This document shows, in pieces, positions 1 through 7,340 of a stretch of DNA of 64,000 bases. The stretch is from a virus. The stretch spans positions 1 through 64,000 of the IMG/VR virus record IMGVR_UViG_3300035698_009252; one strand, 5' to 3'. The position numbers and the translations under genes were made by a program. The notes under the pieces were generated by a model, which worked only from the letters and a program-made list of their open reading frames with translations, had not been told where the DNA came from and did no database searches. Each line of letters opens with the position of its first letter. The first letter of the stretch is position 1.

Positions 1-677
1 ACCCACTTATTCCCAAACTTCCTCTGCGTGGGATACATTAGCAACCGTCGCTCATCACTCTTCAGGACCCGAACCCACGAATAGTACGACTCATACGTGT
101 GCAGCTTTTCCAGCACGGCGTCCCTGGCCCGTATAAAGGCATTCTTGCCAAGCACCTGCATCAACTTCCTGCCACCTTTCTTCATCAGGATGACGACCAT
201 TTCCTTTGTCGGAATGTCTTCAGAAATCTCCTCCATCCCGGAAATTTCCTCGGTCACTGGGATATCGACACCCGTCTTGGATGCTACCTCCCGGCGCTTC
301 TCCAGGAACTTCCGGCCATGCCCACCATGCGGCTCCGAAAGTCCCAAAACCCCCATAACGTACACATGACACATCTCGTGAAGCAAAATAGAGTCAAGGT
401 ACTCAGCATCCCTCTTGAGGAAATTCGATATCTCCAGCTTCTTGAGGGTAATCGTCGCGCCCTCGCCCGTTATCCGATACAACATCGGATTCTCAACCCT
501 TGCCGTAGCCCGCACCCGACCACCTACCGTTTTTGAGCGCGTCCACCCTATCGGTATGTTCGGCAACTCCCCACCAAAGGCTCGGGCATTCCAATGCCGG
601 TACCTGCCCTTCAGGTCATAATCCGTATCTGCCGCCAATTCACGGGCAAGAACCAGAATCTCTCGAATTTCATCCAT
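1..677 (-). CDS. SprT-like zinc metalloprotease (C-terminus beyond window edge)
   Basis: The gene reads leftward from an ATG at 677 and runs off the window after about 225 codons. Residues 100-104 are HEMCH, the HExxH zinc and catalytic site, inside SILLHEMCHVYVMG. HGGHGRKF follows at about 117-124 and fits the extra histidine region of SprT/Spartan proteins. Cellular relatives cleave proteins crosslinked to DNA; a phage role in freeing its DNA is inference. GGGAG sits five bases before the ATG. The N-terminus, MDEIREILVLARELA, resembles the helix motif of several neighbouring genes. Family assignment rests on these two motifs only. Confidence 0.8.
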   Translation of the reverse strand, partial: MDEIREILVLARELAADTDYDLKGRYRHWNARAFGGELPNIPIGWTRSKTVGGRVRATARVENPMLYRITGEGATITLKKLEISNFLKRDAEYLDSILLHEMCHVYVMGVLGLSEPHGGHGRKFLEKRREVASKTGVDIPVTEEISGMEEISEDIPTKEMVVILMKKGGRKLMQVLGKNAFIRARDAVLEKLHTYESYYSWVRVLKSDERRLLMYPTQRKFGNKW

Positions 678-694
678 TCAGGCTCCCTGGGCGG

Positions 695-1834
695 CTACTC
701 GTAGCCCTTGGATTCTTTCCTACGCTGCTTGCCCCTGACGATGTTCTCAACACTTGAGAGACTTAAACCACGGGCAATCATCATAATCCTCGGAGTCATA
801 CCGATGCGGCCATAAGCATTGCCACCGACATACACAACGTCATCGTTGGCATCCCTATAACCGAAGACCACAAAATAGTGGAACTTGTTACTGCGCTCAT
901 CAATGAGTGTCAGGAATTCCGAATATTCCACGTCACCCGCACCCATGCCCTCAGTCAGAATCTCTTCCATATCTCCGAGCACGTGGGATTTCCACTGCTC
1001 CGTCACGGGCTTGCGGTCAATCGCCACCTTGGTCTGCTTGGTTTTCTCGGGCTTCGACTCGACAGGCTCCACATCCTTCATGTCGACGACTTCACTGGCC
1101 GGAAAGATTTCCCGGCGCATAGCCTCGGCATAATCATCCGGCGTTCCGAACTCACGAACAAACCCCTGTTCCATGCGTTGAATCTTGGCAAATGCCTTGA
1201 AAGACAAGCGCTCCAACTGCTCTTTGACGTTCATAATGACATCACGCATCCCAGCGGCTGCCGCCTCGCCTGGCTTGCCGTTGTATGACGCAGCGATGTC
1301 GTAATCGTGAGCCGCATTCTCCAGGCCACTCTCGATATCGTGCAATACATTCCATGCAGATTCCGAATGCCTTGCGTCAAGGGCCTCCTCCACGGGGCCT
1401 TTATGAGCCGCAACCACGCTTTTGGCAACCCGGTCAATTAAATTGTCTCTGTCTTTCATAGCTTTTTTCTTCCTGTCTCTGTTCACATGATTCTTTGCAA
1501 TCCCAACGCCCTCTTCAATCTTACCATTGCCCTTCACAGCCTTGTAAATGGCCCGTATGACGGCCTTTGCCGCATCCTTGCCTGCATGTAGCTCAAGAGT
1601 CTCTACGGCGTTCTCAATAGCCTTGGAGCCCTTACCGTCCGCATATCCACTAACGGCCTTCTCTAACCGGTCAACCCCACGCTTTACCGTGAGGTCATCA
1701 AACAGCTCTTCCTTCTCGTCCGGGTCTCCTTTGCCATCACCAGGCCGGTCATTGGTCCATTTCTTCGACCCAGAGTCATAAGTGACCCGCCAGTCCAGCT
1801 TACTGCCAGGCTTCGTTCTCTCAGTCTTGGTCAT
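695..1834 (-). CDS. Hypothetical protein, 379 aa
   Basis: Not recognised. The ATG at 1834 overlaps the TGA of the upstream gene (ATGA), which fixes the start better than the longer open frame to 1885. The first 130 residues are highly charged and start MTKTERTKPGSKLDW. The middle is helical and rich in Ala, Glu and Lys. The last 120 residues look like a compact domain (FHYFVVFGYRDANDDVVYVG). It ends just before the SprT-like gene and is co-directional with the left-end block. Unlike its neighbours it lacks the KIA-type N-terminal helix. No catalytic motif was seen. Confidence 0.75.
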   Translation of the reverse strand: MTKTERTKPGSKLDWRVTYDSGSKKWTNDRPGDGKGDPDEKEELFDDLTVKRGVDRLEKAVSGYADGKGSKAIENAVETLELHAGKDAAKAVIRAIYKAVKGNGKIEEGVGIAKNHVNRDRKKKAMKDRDNLIDRVAKSVVAAHKGPVEEALDARHSESAWNVLHDIESGLENAAHDYDIAASYNGKPGEAAAAGMRDVIMNVKEQLERLSFKAFAKIQRMEQGFVREFGTPDDYAEAMRREIFPASEVVDMKDVEPVESKPEKTKQTKVAIDRKPVTEQWKSHVLGDMEEILTEGMGAGDVEYSEFLTLIDERSNKFHYFVVFGYRDANDDVVYVGGNAYGRIGMTPRIMMIARGLSLSSVENIVRGKQRRKESKGYE

Positions 1835-2490
1835 CTTTCTGAAACCAGTACACTGAGCACACCCTTGTTGCCCGTCTGTTCCCACTCAAGCTCCTCAGCC
1901 TGACTGATTTCAACCTGGTTGCCGGGAATATAAGACGCATAGCCGGAGGGCTCATCGTATTCCATGCCTCGACCTTTTGGAGTCGCAGCAAGCAGACCGT
2001 CAGCAATTAGGTCTTTCACGGTCTTTGCCGCCTGCTCGATGGCTTCCCCGACACGCTCTTCCTGTTTCGGAGTCATGCCCTTGGCCGTGAACTGAGAAAG
2101 TAGGACCGGACTCGCGTTAAGCACCTTCACCACGGCCTTTTTCATCGCCGCCGCGCTGGGATACCCCTTTGTGCTCAGGTTGTTGCTTTGGTCGTAGCCA
2201 CCATCCCCATAAATGAGCATCTCTGTGCGCTCTCCCGAGTAGCCACCAGGACGGCCTGAGAGTTTGTATACGATGAAACGATTTGAGCCCGCCCAAAGGC
2301 TCTTTTCCCAGATGGCGTCACCAATCTGCCGGTCTTCGACACGGAACCTCTGCTTGCGGAACTTGGACTGGAGCCACCCCACGAGCGCATCCCAGTCCTT
2401 GTTGGCGTCATATGAGAAGCCGTAAGCCACCCGGTCGCGGCCTGTCAGCTCACGGGCCACGTTCAACAATTCAAAGGCAATTTTGTCCAT
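1831..2490 (-). CDS. Hypothetical protein with KIA-type N-terminal helix, 219 aa
   Basis: Not recognised. It begins MDKIAFELLNVARELTG, an amphipathic helix closely like the starts of the genes at 2502-3683 (MEKIAKQLISLAHELKG) and 1-677. Residues 30-150 look like a mixed alpha/beta domain; the C-terminal part is acidic. The shared N-terminus on otherwise unrelated bodies suggests a common targeting or packaging signal, which is inference. The stop overlaps the next start (ATGA), so the two are translationally coupled. Confidence 0.75.
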   Translation of the reverse strand: MDKIAFELLNVARELTGRDRVAYGFSYDANKDWDALVGWLQSKFRKQRFRVEDRQIGDAIWEKSLWAGSNRFIVYKLSGRPGGYSGERTEMLIYGDGGYDQSNNLSTKGYPSAAAMKKAVVKVLNASPVLLSQFTAKGMTPKQEERVGEAIEQAAKTVKDLIADGLLAATPKGRGMEYDEPSGYASYIPGNQVEISQAEELEWEQTGNKGVLSVLVSER

Positions 2491-2501
2491 TTCCAGGTCC
2501 T

Positions 2502-3683
2502 TCAGCGACGGTTGCTCTTATTGGCAGCCAATGCCTGTTCAAAGACACCACGCCCAAATACCTTGTCATAGGCTTTACGCATCAGACTTTTGACACCGAT
2601 GGCCTTGCCACGAGGAGCCAACTCCCGGAACTTGCTCAGGAATGCCGGATAATCCTTCCCGAAGTATTTCTTCGAGATGGCATCTGAGATGTTGTAGTCC
2701 AACGAGCCAAGAAAGACGTTCACCGGGTCATCAAAGTTATGCCGCCGGAGATAGGCTTCAATGAAGTCCGAATACTCCGCCGCTACATCCCGACGTATTT
2801 TGACCACTTCGTCACGGATTTCATCGCGACGCTCACTGGACTGGCCCTTCTCCCAATACTCGGTGTACAGTTCCACGAACTGGCGCAAAGCCCGGTCTCC
2901 GGCCACACGGCTGGCCGACGCTTTCATGTCCCGCTTCCACAGCTTGTCTCCCCTCAACCTGGCAATGTGTTCCAAGTCAGCCCACATCTTAGGCTTGGAC
3001 GAGTAGTGTTGGTCGGAAAGTTCAATCCCTCCTACCACCTTGGCAACCCAATGAGGAGCGGGACTTGTCTTTCTGACCGCCTCAATCTCAACGCCCCCAA
3101 TGGTCTTTTTCTCTCCAGCAGTACGGTCAGAACCACGCCGGTCCTTTTCCCACCGCCGGTACGTAGAATCATCACTCTTCTTCACGAAAAAGCCAACCGG
3201 CATCATGCCCAACCGGACTTGGCGCTCGTTGAGCCGGATACCCTGCTTCCGGGCAAACTTGATAATGCCCTCAGCAATCTCCTCCAGGCTTCCAAACTTG
3301 CCAATCACCACGTCATCGGAGGTATCCTGGTCCTTGTCCGCCACATACATCACCCGGACAGAGCCGGTCGTCGCACGAGGAGTCAACCGTTTTAAGTAAC
3401 CCCCAACGAACCCCATTTCGAACCCGGCACCTTCCATCAAGTCCTTGATAGCATAGGTCGTATCACTGGAACCAAAGCCTTCACCCTCACCCCAGGAATC
3501 ACGCAAGCGTTCTGCTACATCCTGAGCCGATTCCCGAACCTCACGGGAACGTGCTTCCTCGCGGTCAAGGAAGTTTAACGAAAGAGTGCGGTCAATCAGA
3601 CTCTTCGGGGAAATCACCCATTCGTCATTCGCACCCTTCAACTCGTGAGCCAGGGAAATCAACTGTTTTGCTATCTTTTCCAT
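2502..3683 (-). CDS. Hypothetical protein with KIA-type N-terminal helix, 393 aa
   Basis: Not recognised. It opens with MEKIAKQLISLAHELKG, the tag seen on neighbouring proteins. Residues 50-70 are charged and helical. Residues 100-180 contain alternating hydrophobic strands (GSVRVMYVADKDQD), and the C-terminal third is helical and basic, ending KSNRR. The ATG at 3683 overlaps the previous gene's TGA (TGATG), so translation is coupled. No enzymatic motif was found. It could be an internal virion protein or a regulatory protein; the sequence does not decide. Confidence 0.72.
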   Translation of the reverse strand: MEKIAKQLISLAHELKGANDEWVISPKSLIDRTLSLNFLDREEARSREVRESAQDVAERLRDSWGEGEGFGSSDTTYAIKDLMEGAGFEMGFVGGYLKRLTPRATTGSVRVMYVADKDQDTSDDVVIGKFGSLEEIAEGIIKFARKQGIRLNERQVRLGMMPVGFFVKKSDDSTYRRWEKDRRGSDRTAGEKKTIGGVEIEAVRKTSPAPHWVAKVVGGIELSDQHYSSKPKMWADLEHIARLRGDKLWKRDMKASASRVAGDRALRQFVELYTEYWEKGQSSERRDEIRDEVVKIRRDVAAEYSDFIEAYLRRHNFDDPVNVFLGSLDYNISDAISKKYFGKDYPAFLSKFRELAPRGKAIGVKSLMRKAYDKVFGRGVFEQALAANKSNRR

Positions 3684-4054
3684 CAGGATGCTCCCGTTAT
3701 CTCTTCGGTGACTATCTTTTCAATTTGGCCGTCACGCTCCAACCGCCGAACAAGGGGATTGGACAAATCCTGTTTCTTTCGGCCATCCAGGTCGAGATGG
3801 GCATCGGTGATGTTCCAGTTATCCAAACTCACATCCAAAGAACTTTCAGTCGTGATGTCGTATTCAACCTCGATAACCAGTTCAACCCATCCGCCATCGT
3901 CATTCAGCGCATCATCCAGCATCTGAAGAAGCCGACGACCCAGGATGTCCGGGTCAATCCTGATTTCCTTGATTCCCGAATCCCGGTCACGCCGGGCTAC
4001 CCGCAAGGCTACCCGCAAGGCTACCCGACTCGCTATTCTCTCAAATCTGTTCAC
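3683..4054 (-). CDS. Hypothetical protein with KIA-type, repeat-expanded N-terminal helix, 123 aa (GTG start)
   Basis: The open frame extends to 4153, but a GTG at 4054 with AGGAG six bases upstream is the best start and gives MNRFERIASRVALRV at the N-terminus, matching the tag of neighbouring genes. A 12-bp tandem DNA repeat adds extra L-R-V-A turns to this helix. The body contains acidic strands (WVELVIEVEYDITTE) and ends VTEEITGAS. Function unknown. The start overlaps the upstream gene's end by 14 bases. The GTG start is inferred from the ribosome site and the shared N-terminus. Confidence 0.7.
   Translation of the reverse strand: MNRFERIASRVALRVALRVARRDRDSGIKEIRIDPDILGRRLLQMLDDALNDDGGWVELVIEVEYDITTESSLDVSLDNWNITDAHLDLDGRKKQDLSNPLVRRLERDGQIEKIVTEEITGAS
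3995..4027. repeat. 12-bp tandem repeat, about 2.75 copies
   Basis: The unit GGCTACCCGCAA (plus strand) occurs at 3995, 4007 and, partly, at 4019. It is in frame in the gene at 3683-4054 and encodes repeated R-V-A-L on the minus strand, lengthening the N-terminal helix by whole turns. Copy number changes would not break the frame. Confidence 0.9.
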
Positions 4055-4268
4055 ACTTGCTCCTATCGGGACACTTGGAACAGAATTTCTGTCGGAACCG
4101 CTTTGCATTTCCTGGCAACAACCTCGACTGGTAATCCTGTTTTGCCTTCTCATACGTTACCGCGCCCTGTTTCTTCTCCATCCGACGTTGATTCGCGGCA
4201 ATCCCACCCCGAATCATCCGAATCTCGGCCAGAAGATACTCGTGAAACCTTGTGCAACTCCGGGACAT
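4041..4268 (-). CDS. Small protein with cysteine cluster, 75 aa
   Basis: Not recognised. The ATG at 4268 has GGGAG six bases upstream. The protein is basic and helical and ends CSKCPDRSKCEQI: C-x2-C-x5-C, a partial metal-binding pattern. The first half (MSRSCTRFHEYLLAEIRMIR) could form an amphipathic helix. It overlaps the next gene by 14 bases. A palindrome lies about 30 bases upstream of its start. It may be a small nucleic-acid-binding protein, but nothing visible proves this. Confidence 0.6.
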   Translation of the reverse strand: MSRSCTRFHEYLLAEIRMIRGGIAANQRRMEKKQGAVTYEKAKQDYQSRLLPGNAKRFRQKFCSKCPDRSKCEQI

Positions 4269-4299
4269 GATAGTCTCCCTGCCCCGAAAAGCATTTTAA

Positions 4300-4318
4300 G
4301 GTGGACAATTTGTCCACC
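4300..4318. other. Perfect 8-bp inverted repeat in a 63-base gap
   Basis: GGTGGACA, three bases, TGTCCACC lies between the genes at 4332 and 4268. On the minus strand it is followed by TTAAAA rather than a T-run, so it is a poor intrinsic terminator. It could be an operator or an RNA hairpin in the leader of the 75-aa gene. Confidence 0.55.
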
Positions 4319-4331
4319 CTAAACTCTCCCG

Positions 4332-4727
4332 TTACCCCAAGTCTTCCAATACCTCACCGACCGACGCCTCAACGGCCTTTATCTGGTCATCCGAGAGTGG
4401 ACAATTTCTGGTGTAGACAACTGCCGACTCATCCGCGACGAAATTCACGGAGAATGACGAACCAGATACTCTCGTTTTCCGAGAAATGCCACGCTCCACC
4501 GCATTTACCTTGCCTTGTGCCGCTTCGAGCGTACGAACAAGGTCCACCACCGGCATGTCTTTCACTTCCACCGGAAGCGAGACCGTGAAACCTTTATTTG
4601 TGACCTTGACCGTCGCGTTGAGCTTGGCCTTCGGCTGAATGATACCCTCACTCACCGGACCTGGCGTTACCACCGGCCCCGTCACATCCGCCTCATCCCG
4701 AGAGGTTTCTTCTCTGTAGTCAGTCAT
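4332..4727 (-). CDS. Hypothetical protein, 131 aa
   Basis: Not recognised. Two starts compete. The ATG at 4754 has AAGGAG eleven bases away. The ATG at 4727 has AGGAGG six bases upstream and is preferred, giving MTDYREETSRDEADVTGP. The N-terminal 35 residues are acidic and probably disordered. Residues 40-130 look like a small alpha/beta domain (LNATVKVTNKGFTVSLPVEV; VVDLVRTLEAAQGKVNAVER) ending VGEVLEDLG. No motif tells its role; it travels with the left-end block of small proteins. Confidence 0.65.
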   Translation of the reverse strand: MTDYREETSRDEADVTGPVVTPGPVSEGIIQPKAKLNATVKVTNKGFTVSLPVEVKDMPVVDLVRTLEAAQGKVNAVERGISRKTRVSGSSFSVNFVADESAVVYTRNCPLSDDQIKAVEASVGEVLEDLG

Positions 4728-4769
4728 CATGGGCCTCCTCTTTTTCTTACTCATCTTTTTCAGGGCTCC

Positions 4770-5246
4770 TTAATCCTCGTTGACTTCAACAAGGTCGACC
4801 TTGTTGAATTCCCTCTTCATGCCCCCGAGTTTGTACTTGAGTTTCTCCATTTCCCGGACAATTTTCTCAACCGCCCCTGGGTCTGACAAAAACTCCCGGT
4901 ACCGGGCCAACATCTGAGCCTCACGTTGGCCCAGAAACACATCATCCCAGGCACTAACAATCGCCTGCTCCACATCACTATACATCTGCTCCGCATCATT
5001 GCTGTATGCCGCACTCCGGCCACGCACCCACTCATTACCACTGTCCACAACCCGTTTCAACGCCAATTCAGCTCCCAATAGCTCATTGATGGCCGTCGAA
5101 ACCTCACTACCCACCGGCTCAAGATACTTCACTTTGCTGCCAAGACGTAAGAAATCTTTGAGGCGTGTCAAGGCCCCACGGATTTTGCTGGTGCCATCTA
5201 CCAAATCCTCGACGTTCCTATCTTTGTTCCCAGCGGTTTTCATCAT
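4770..5246 (-). CDS. Hypothetical helical protein, 158 aa
   Basis: Not recognised. Mostly helical and charged; residues 110-150 (MLARYREFLSDPGAVEKIV, MEKLKYKLGGMKREFNKVD) could form a coiled coil. Two ATGs, at 5246 and 5243, overlap the upstream TGA (ATGATG), so either may be used and translation is coupled. No KIA-type tag is present at this N-terminus. Confidence 0.7.
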   Translation of the reverse strand: MMKTAGNKDRNVEDLVDGTSKIRGALTRLKDFLRLGSKVKYLEPVGSEVSTAINELLGAELALKRVVDSGNEWVRGRSAAYSNDAEQMYSDVEQAIVSAWDDVFLGQREAQMLARYREFLSDPGAVEKIVREMEKLKYKLGGMKREFNKVDLVEVNED

Positions 5247-5512
5247 TTCTGCCGTATCACAAATCCCATTTCTCTAATCTCACGCTTTTTCTTGTTCAAC
5301 TCCCGACGCACCAAGTCTTCCAGGTGCCGGAATTGTGAGCCCATTGCCTTATAGAGCACGTCTTTCAACTCTTCAATCGCGTCCCCTTCAATCCACCGAC
5401 TACCATCGGCAGGCTCGAAAAAATCACTTATATTGAAGTAATACGGCACATCCCCGGAATCAGCTACCACGCTGCGGGCCAATCGCTCTGCTATTTTTGC
5501 TTCTCTTTGCAT
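5243..5512 (-). CDS. Small protein with KIA-type N-terminal helix, 89 aa
   Basis: Not recognised. The ATG at 5512 lies just after the upstream stop at 5517 and has AAAGG nearby. The protein starts MQREAKIAERLARSVVADS, another version of the tag carried by neighbouring proteins. The middle is acidic (DFFEPADGSRWIEGDAIEEL) and the C-terminus is very basic and helical (LNKKKREIREMGFVIRQK). A DNA- or capsid-contacting role is possible but unproven. Confidence 0.68.
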   Translation of the reverse strand: MQREAKIAERLARSVVADSGDVPYYFNISDFFEPADGSRWIEGDAIEELKDVLYKAMGSQFRHLEDLVRRELNKKKREIREMGFVIRQK

Positions 5513-5516
5513 GGTT

Positions 5517-5933
5517 CTACCTTTCAAATCCCAGACGTTCCATTTGTTTGCCTAACTTCCCCGCCGACGCCTTTGCGCCCCCAATAAAAGACGTGTACCG
5601 CGTATGCGCATCAAGATAATCGGATTCTGCCGCCCGTGCCTGGCGTAATAGCCCATCCAGGCGCTGTGTCGCCACCACTACGGCCCGTTCTCGCTTCGAG
5701 GCACCCGGTACCCCGGTGATGGCACCCTCGGCCTCCTGTAGCCGTTTCAGGGCCTTGGTTAGAAGGACACTGGGCAATTCCCTTTCGAGAACCCCTCTTT
5801 CTGTCATAGCGTAAGCTTCCAACCATCCCGCCGCCAAACTAAGCACACTGTCGAAATCCCCACGAGCATCATCATTGCCCGATTCAGGATACCCCTTTAC
5901 CAGTTTTTCAGCAATACGCTCCATCCGTGACAT
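5517..5933 (-). CDS. Hypothetical protein with KIA-type N-terminal helix, 138 aa; first gene of the left-end block
   Basis: Not recognised. Of the clustered ATGs at 5939, 5933 and 5924, the one at 5933 has AGGAGG eight bases upstream. It begins MSRMERIAEKLVKGYPES, the shared tag. The rest is helical and Ala-rich (AIVATQRL-like helices, LRQARAAESDYLDAH) and ends LGKQMERLGFER. It is the promoter-proximal gene of the minus-strand block facing the divergent region, with a TATAGT box about 135 bases upstream. Confidence 0.7.
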   Translation of the reverse strand: MSRMERIAEKLVKGYPESGNDDARGDFDSVLSLAAGWLEAYAMTERGVLERELPSVLLTKALKRLQEAEGAITGVPGASKRERAVVVATQRLDGLLRQARAAESDYLDAHTRYTSFIGGAKASAGKLGKQMERLGFER

Positions 5934-6067
5934 TCGCATGCCCTCCTACCCTTGACCCTAGTATCAAAAAAAACGCAGACTTTCAGCCCTTTCCCAGCCC
6001 ACTCCCTGGACAAACAGAGAGGGAATGTAAGCCCCTATATAGATATCCCCGGCTCCGGCCCTGTTAA

Positions 6068-6073
6068 ACTATA
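6068..6073 (-). promoter_or_regulatory. Possible -10 box (TATAGT) for the left-end block
   Basis: On the minus strand GGGCG-TATAGT resembles the GTGTATAAT boxes elsewhere in the window. It points at the genes starting at 5933. No convincing -35 box is visible at the usual distance. Confidence 0.35.
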
Positions 6074-6105
6074 CGCCCGTGGGCTTTTCAGAGAAGGCCA
6101 TGTCA

Positions 6106-6137
6106 CTGCAAATCCCACATTTTGTAGCTGCAAATCC
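6106..6137. repeat. Two direct copies of CTGCAAATCC, 22 bases apart
   Basis: CTGCAAATCC occurs at 6106-6115 and 6128-6137, a start-to-start distance of 22 bases, about two helical turns. It lies in the divergent region just upstream of the plus-strand Rep-like gene. The arrangement fits a repressor operator or a minimal iteron pair; two copies are too few to tell which. Confidence 0.6.
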
Positions 6138-6145
6138 TGTTCTAA

Positions 6146-6154
6146 GTGTATAGT
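6146..6154 (+). promoter_or_regulatory. Candidate promoter box GTGTATAGT for the plus-strand gene
   Basis: GTGTATAGT matches the GTGTATAAT boxes on the minus strand with one change. It lies 35 bases before the GTG start at 6190. A -35 hexamer at 16-18 bases is not obvious. Confidence 0.45.
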
Positions 6155-6172
6155 TGGACATGAATACAGTTC

Positions 6173-6181
6173 AGGAGGTGA
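6173..6181 (+). promoter_or_regulatory. Ribosome binding site deciding the 6190 GTG start
   Basis: AGGAGGTGA is a full complement to the usual 16S rRNA 3' end and ends eight bases before the GTG at 6190. The earlier in-frame ATG at 6160 and TTG at 6154 have no such site. Confidence 0.8.
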
Positions 6182-6189
6182 AGCATCTT

Positions 6190-7125
6190 GTGCGTCGGGT
6201 TCGTTCGGCGAAGACTTATCAGGATTGGGTGAAGCGGAATCGGGCCGCATGGTGTTTCCGGTGTGACGCAGGCTCAGAGTTGGAGTGCCACCACATTGTC
6301 ACGCTCTACCACATTGTGCTGGGCATCTGGAACCTGTATGGAGACTCCAACGAGGTATTCAACCACACCCTATCCATCCACCAGGACGACAAGGTAGAAT
6401 GTGTCACCTTATGCTCCAAATGTCACGGAAAACGGCATCCGGGTAGGATTGCCGTCTCATCTGCCAAGAACCTCCGGGCACAGGCATGGGCAGCAATCCC
6501 CAGGGTTTTCTGGTTCCCCGTCAGTTACTCCACCAAGGACAAGAACCGGGATGCCCTTAGATTGGTCAGTTTGCAAGCCCTTTACGGGGTAGGATGGTAC
6601 ATCCTCAGTGGCAGGATGGAGGACCGTATCATCGAGTTTGACAGGAGACGTTTCGCCGAATTGCTGGGCAAGGAGCCGGGAATGTCGTTCAACCGGTCAT
6701 TCGACAAGGCCCTGCATGCGCTTGAGCGCATCGATGTGTTGGTGGGTAAGCACCGTTCCAAGAATCATGTGGAAGTCCACATTGCTCCGGCCTACATTGA
6801 GCGGCTCATGGATAATCCATGGTTCTTTCCGTTGGAGGAAGTCCGTACGGCCAACACATTGACGCTCATGTTGCGGTGGCAACTCAGTCACCAGAGCCGT
6901 CGTAAATTCTACCGCATAAGCCTGGATAAGCTGAAAATAGGCTTGGGCTTCAGGACAGACAGGCCATCGTTAGTCATCAAGTCGCTTCAAAAAGCGTGCG
7001 AAGGCATTCCCTGGGCCGACTTGACGGTTGAAGACGATATGATGTGCCACTTTGAAATGAAGCGTCGTTCGGCTATTCCGGTCTTTACGCTTCGAGAGGT
7101 CATGGCCGACTGTCTGGAGCAATAG
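6190..7125 (+). CDS. HNH-like zinc module fused to a Rep-like winged-helix region, 311 aa; only plus-strand gene
   Basis: Residues 22-90 hold C-x2-C, then ECHHIVTL, then LCSKCHGKRH: the cysteine and histidine order of HNH nucleases, although the usual Asn before the second Cys pair is not evident. Residues 95-311 have no zinc motif. Their pattern (DRRRFAELLGKEPG, FDKALHALERIDVL, WFFPLEEVRTANTLTLMLRW, DKLKIGLGFRTDRPS) resembles winged-helix replication initiators of plasmids and phages. GTG start chosen from AGGAGGTGA at 6173. The gene converges on the next one with a one-base gap and has its own promoter-like box and direct repeats. It may be a nuclease-type initiator, a mobile-gene nuclease or a transcription regulator. 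Confidence 0.65.
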   Translation: MRRVRSAKTYQDWVKRNRAAWCFRCDAGSELECHHIVTLYHIVLGIWNLYGDSNEVFNHTLSIHQDDKVECVTLCSKCHGKRHPGRIAVSSAKNLRAQAWAAIPRVFWFPVSYSTKDKNRDALRLVSLQALYGVGWYILSGRMEDRIIEFDRRRFAELLGKEPGMSFNRSFDKALHALERIDVLVGKHRSKNHVEVHIAPAYIERLMDNPWFFPLEEVRTANTLTLMLRWQLSHQSRRKFYRISLDKLKIGLGFRTDRPSLVIKSLQKACEGIPWADLTVEDDMMCHFEMKRRSAIPVFTLREVMADCLEQ

Positions 7126-7126
7126 G

Positions 7127-7324
7127 TCATCCGGGTAAGAAACCAGCAAGAGCAGCGGACTCGTGCCACACAACAACCGTACCCTCCGGGATACGGCCAT
7201 TCACATCCATTTCGGCCCCGCATTTACACCACAAGTTGCCGAATGCCGAAGTTGAAAGCATGGAGAGCAAACGGCGCTTCCAGCATTTCCGGCAAATATA
7301 AATGCCTGTTTGTCTATCCGACAT
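7127..7324 (-). CDS. Small zinc-ribbon-like protein, 65 aa
   Basis: Not assigned to a family. It has C-R-K-C near residue 11 and C-K-C-G near residue 33, a short two-knuckle zinc pattern. The ATG at 7324 is preceded by GGGATGAG. It ends one base from the end of the convergent plus-strand gene. Function unknown; the composition would suit protein or nucleic-acid contact. Confidence 0.55.
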   Translation of the reverse strand: MSDRQTGIYICRKCWKRRLLSMLSTSAFGNLWCKCGAEMDVNGRIPEGTVVVWHESAALAGFLPG

Positions 7325-7340
7325 GGCTCATCCCACGGTT

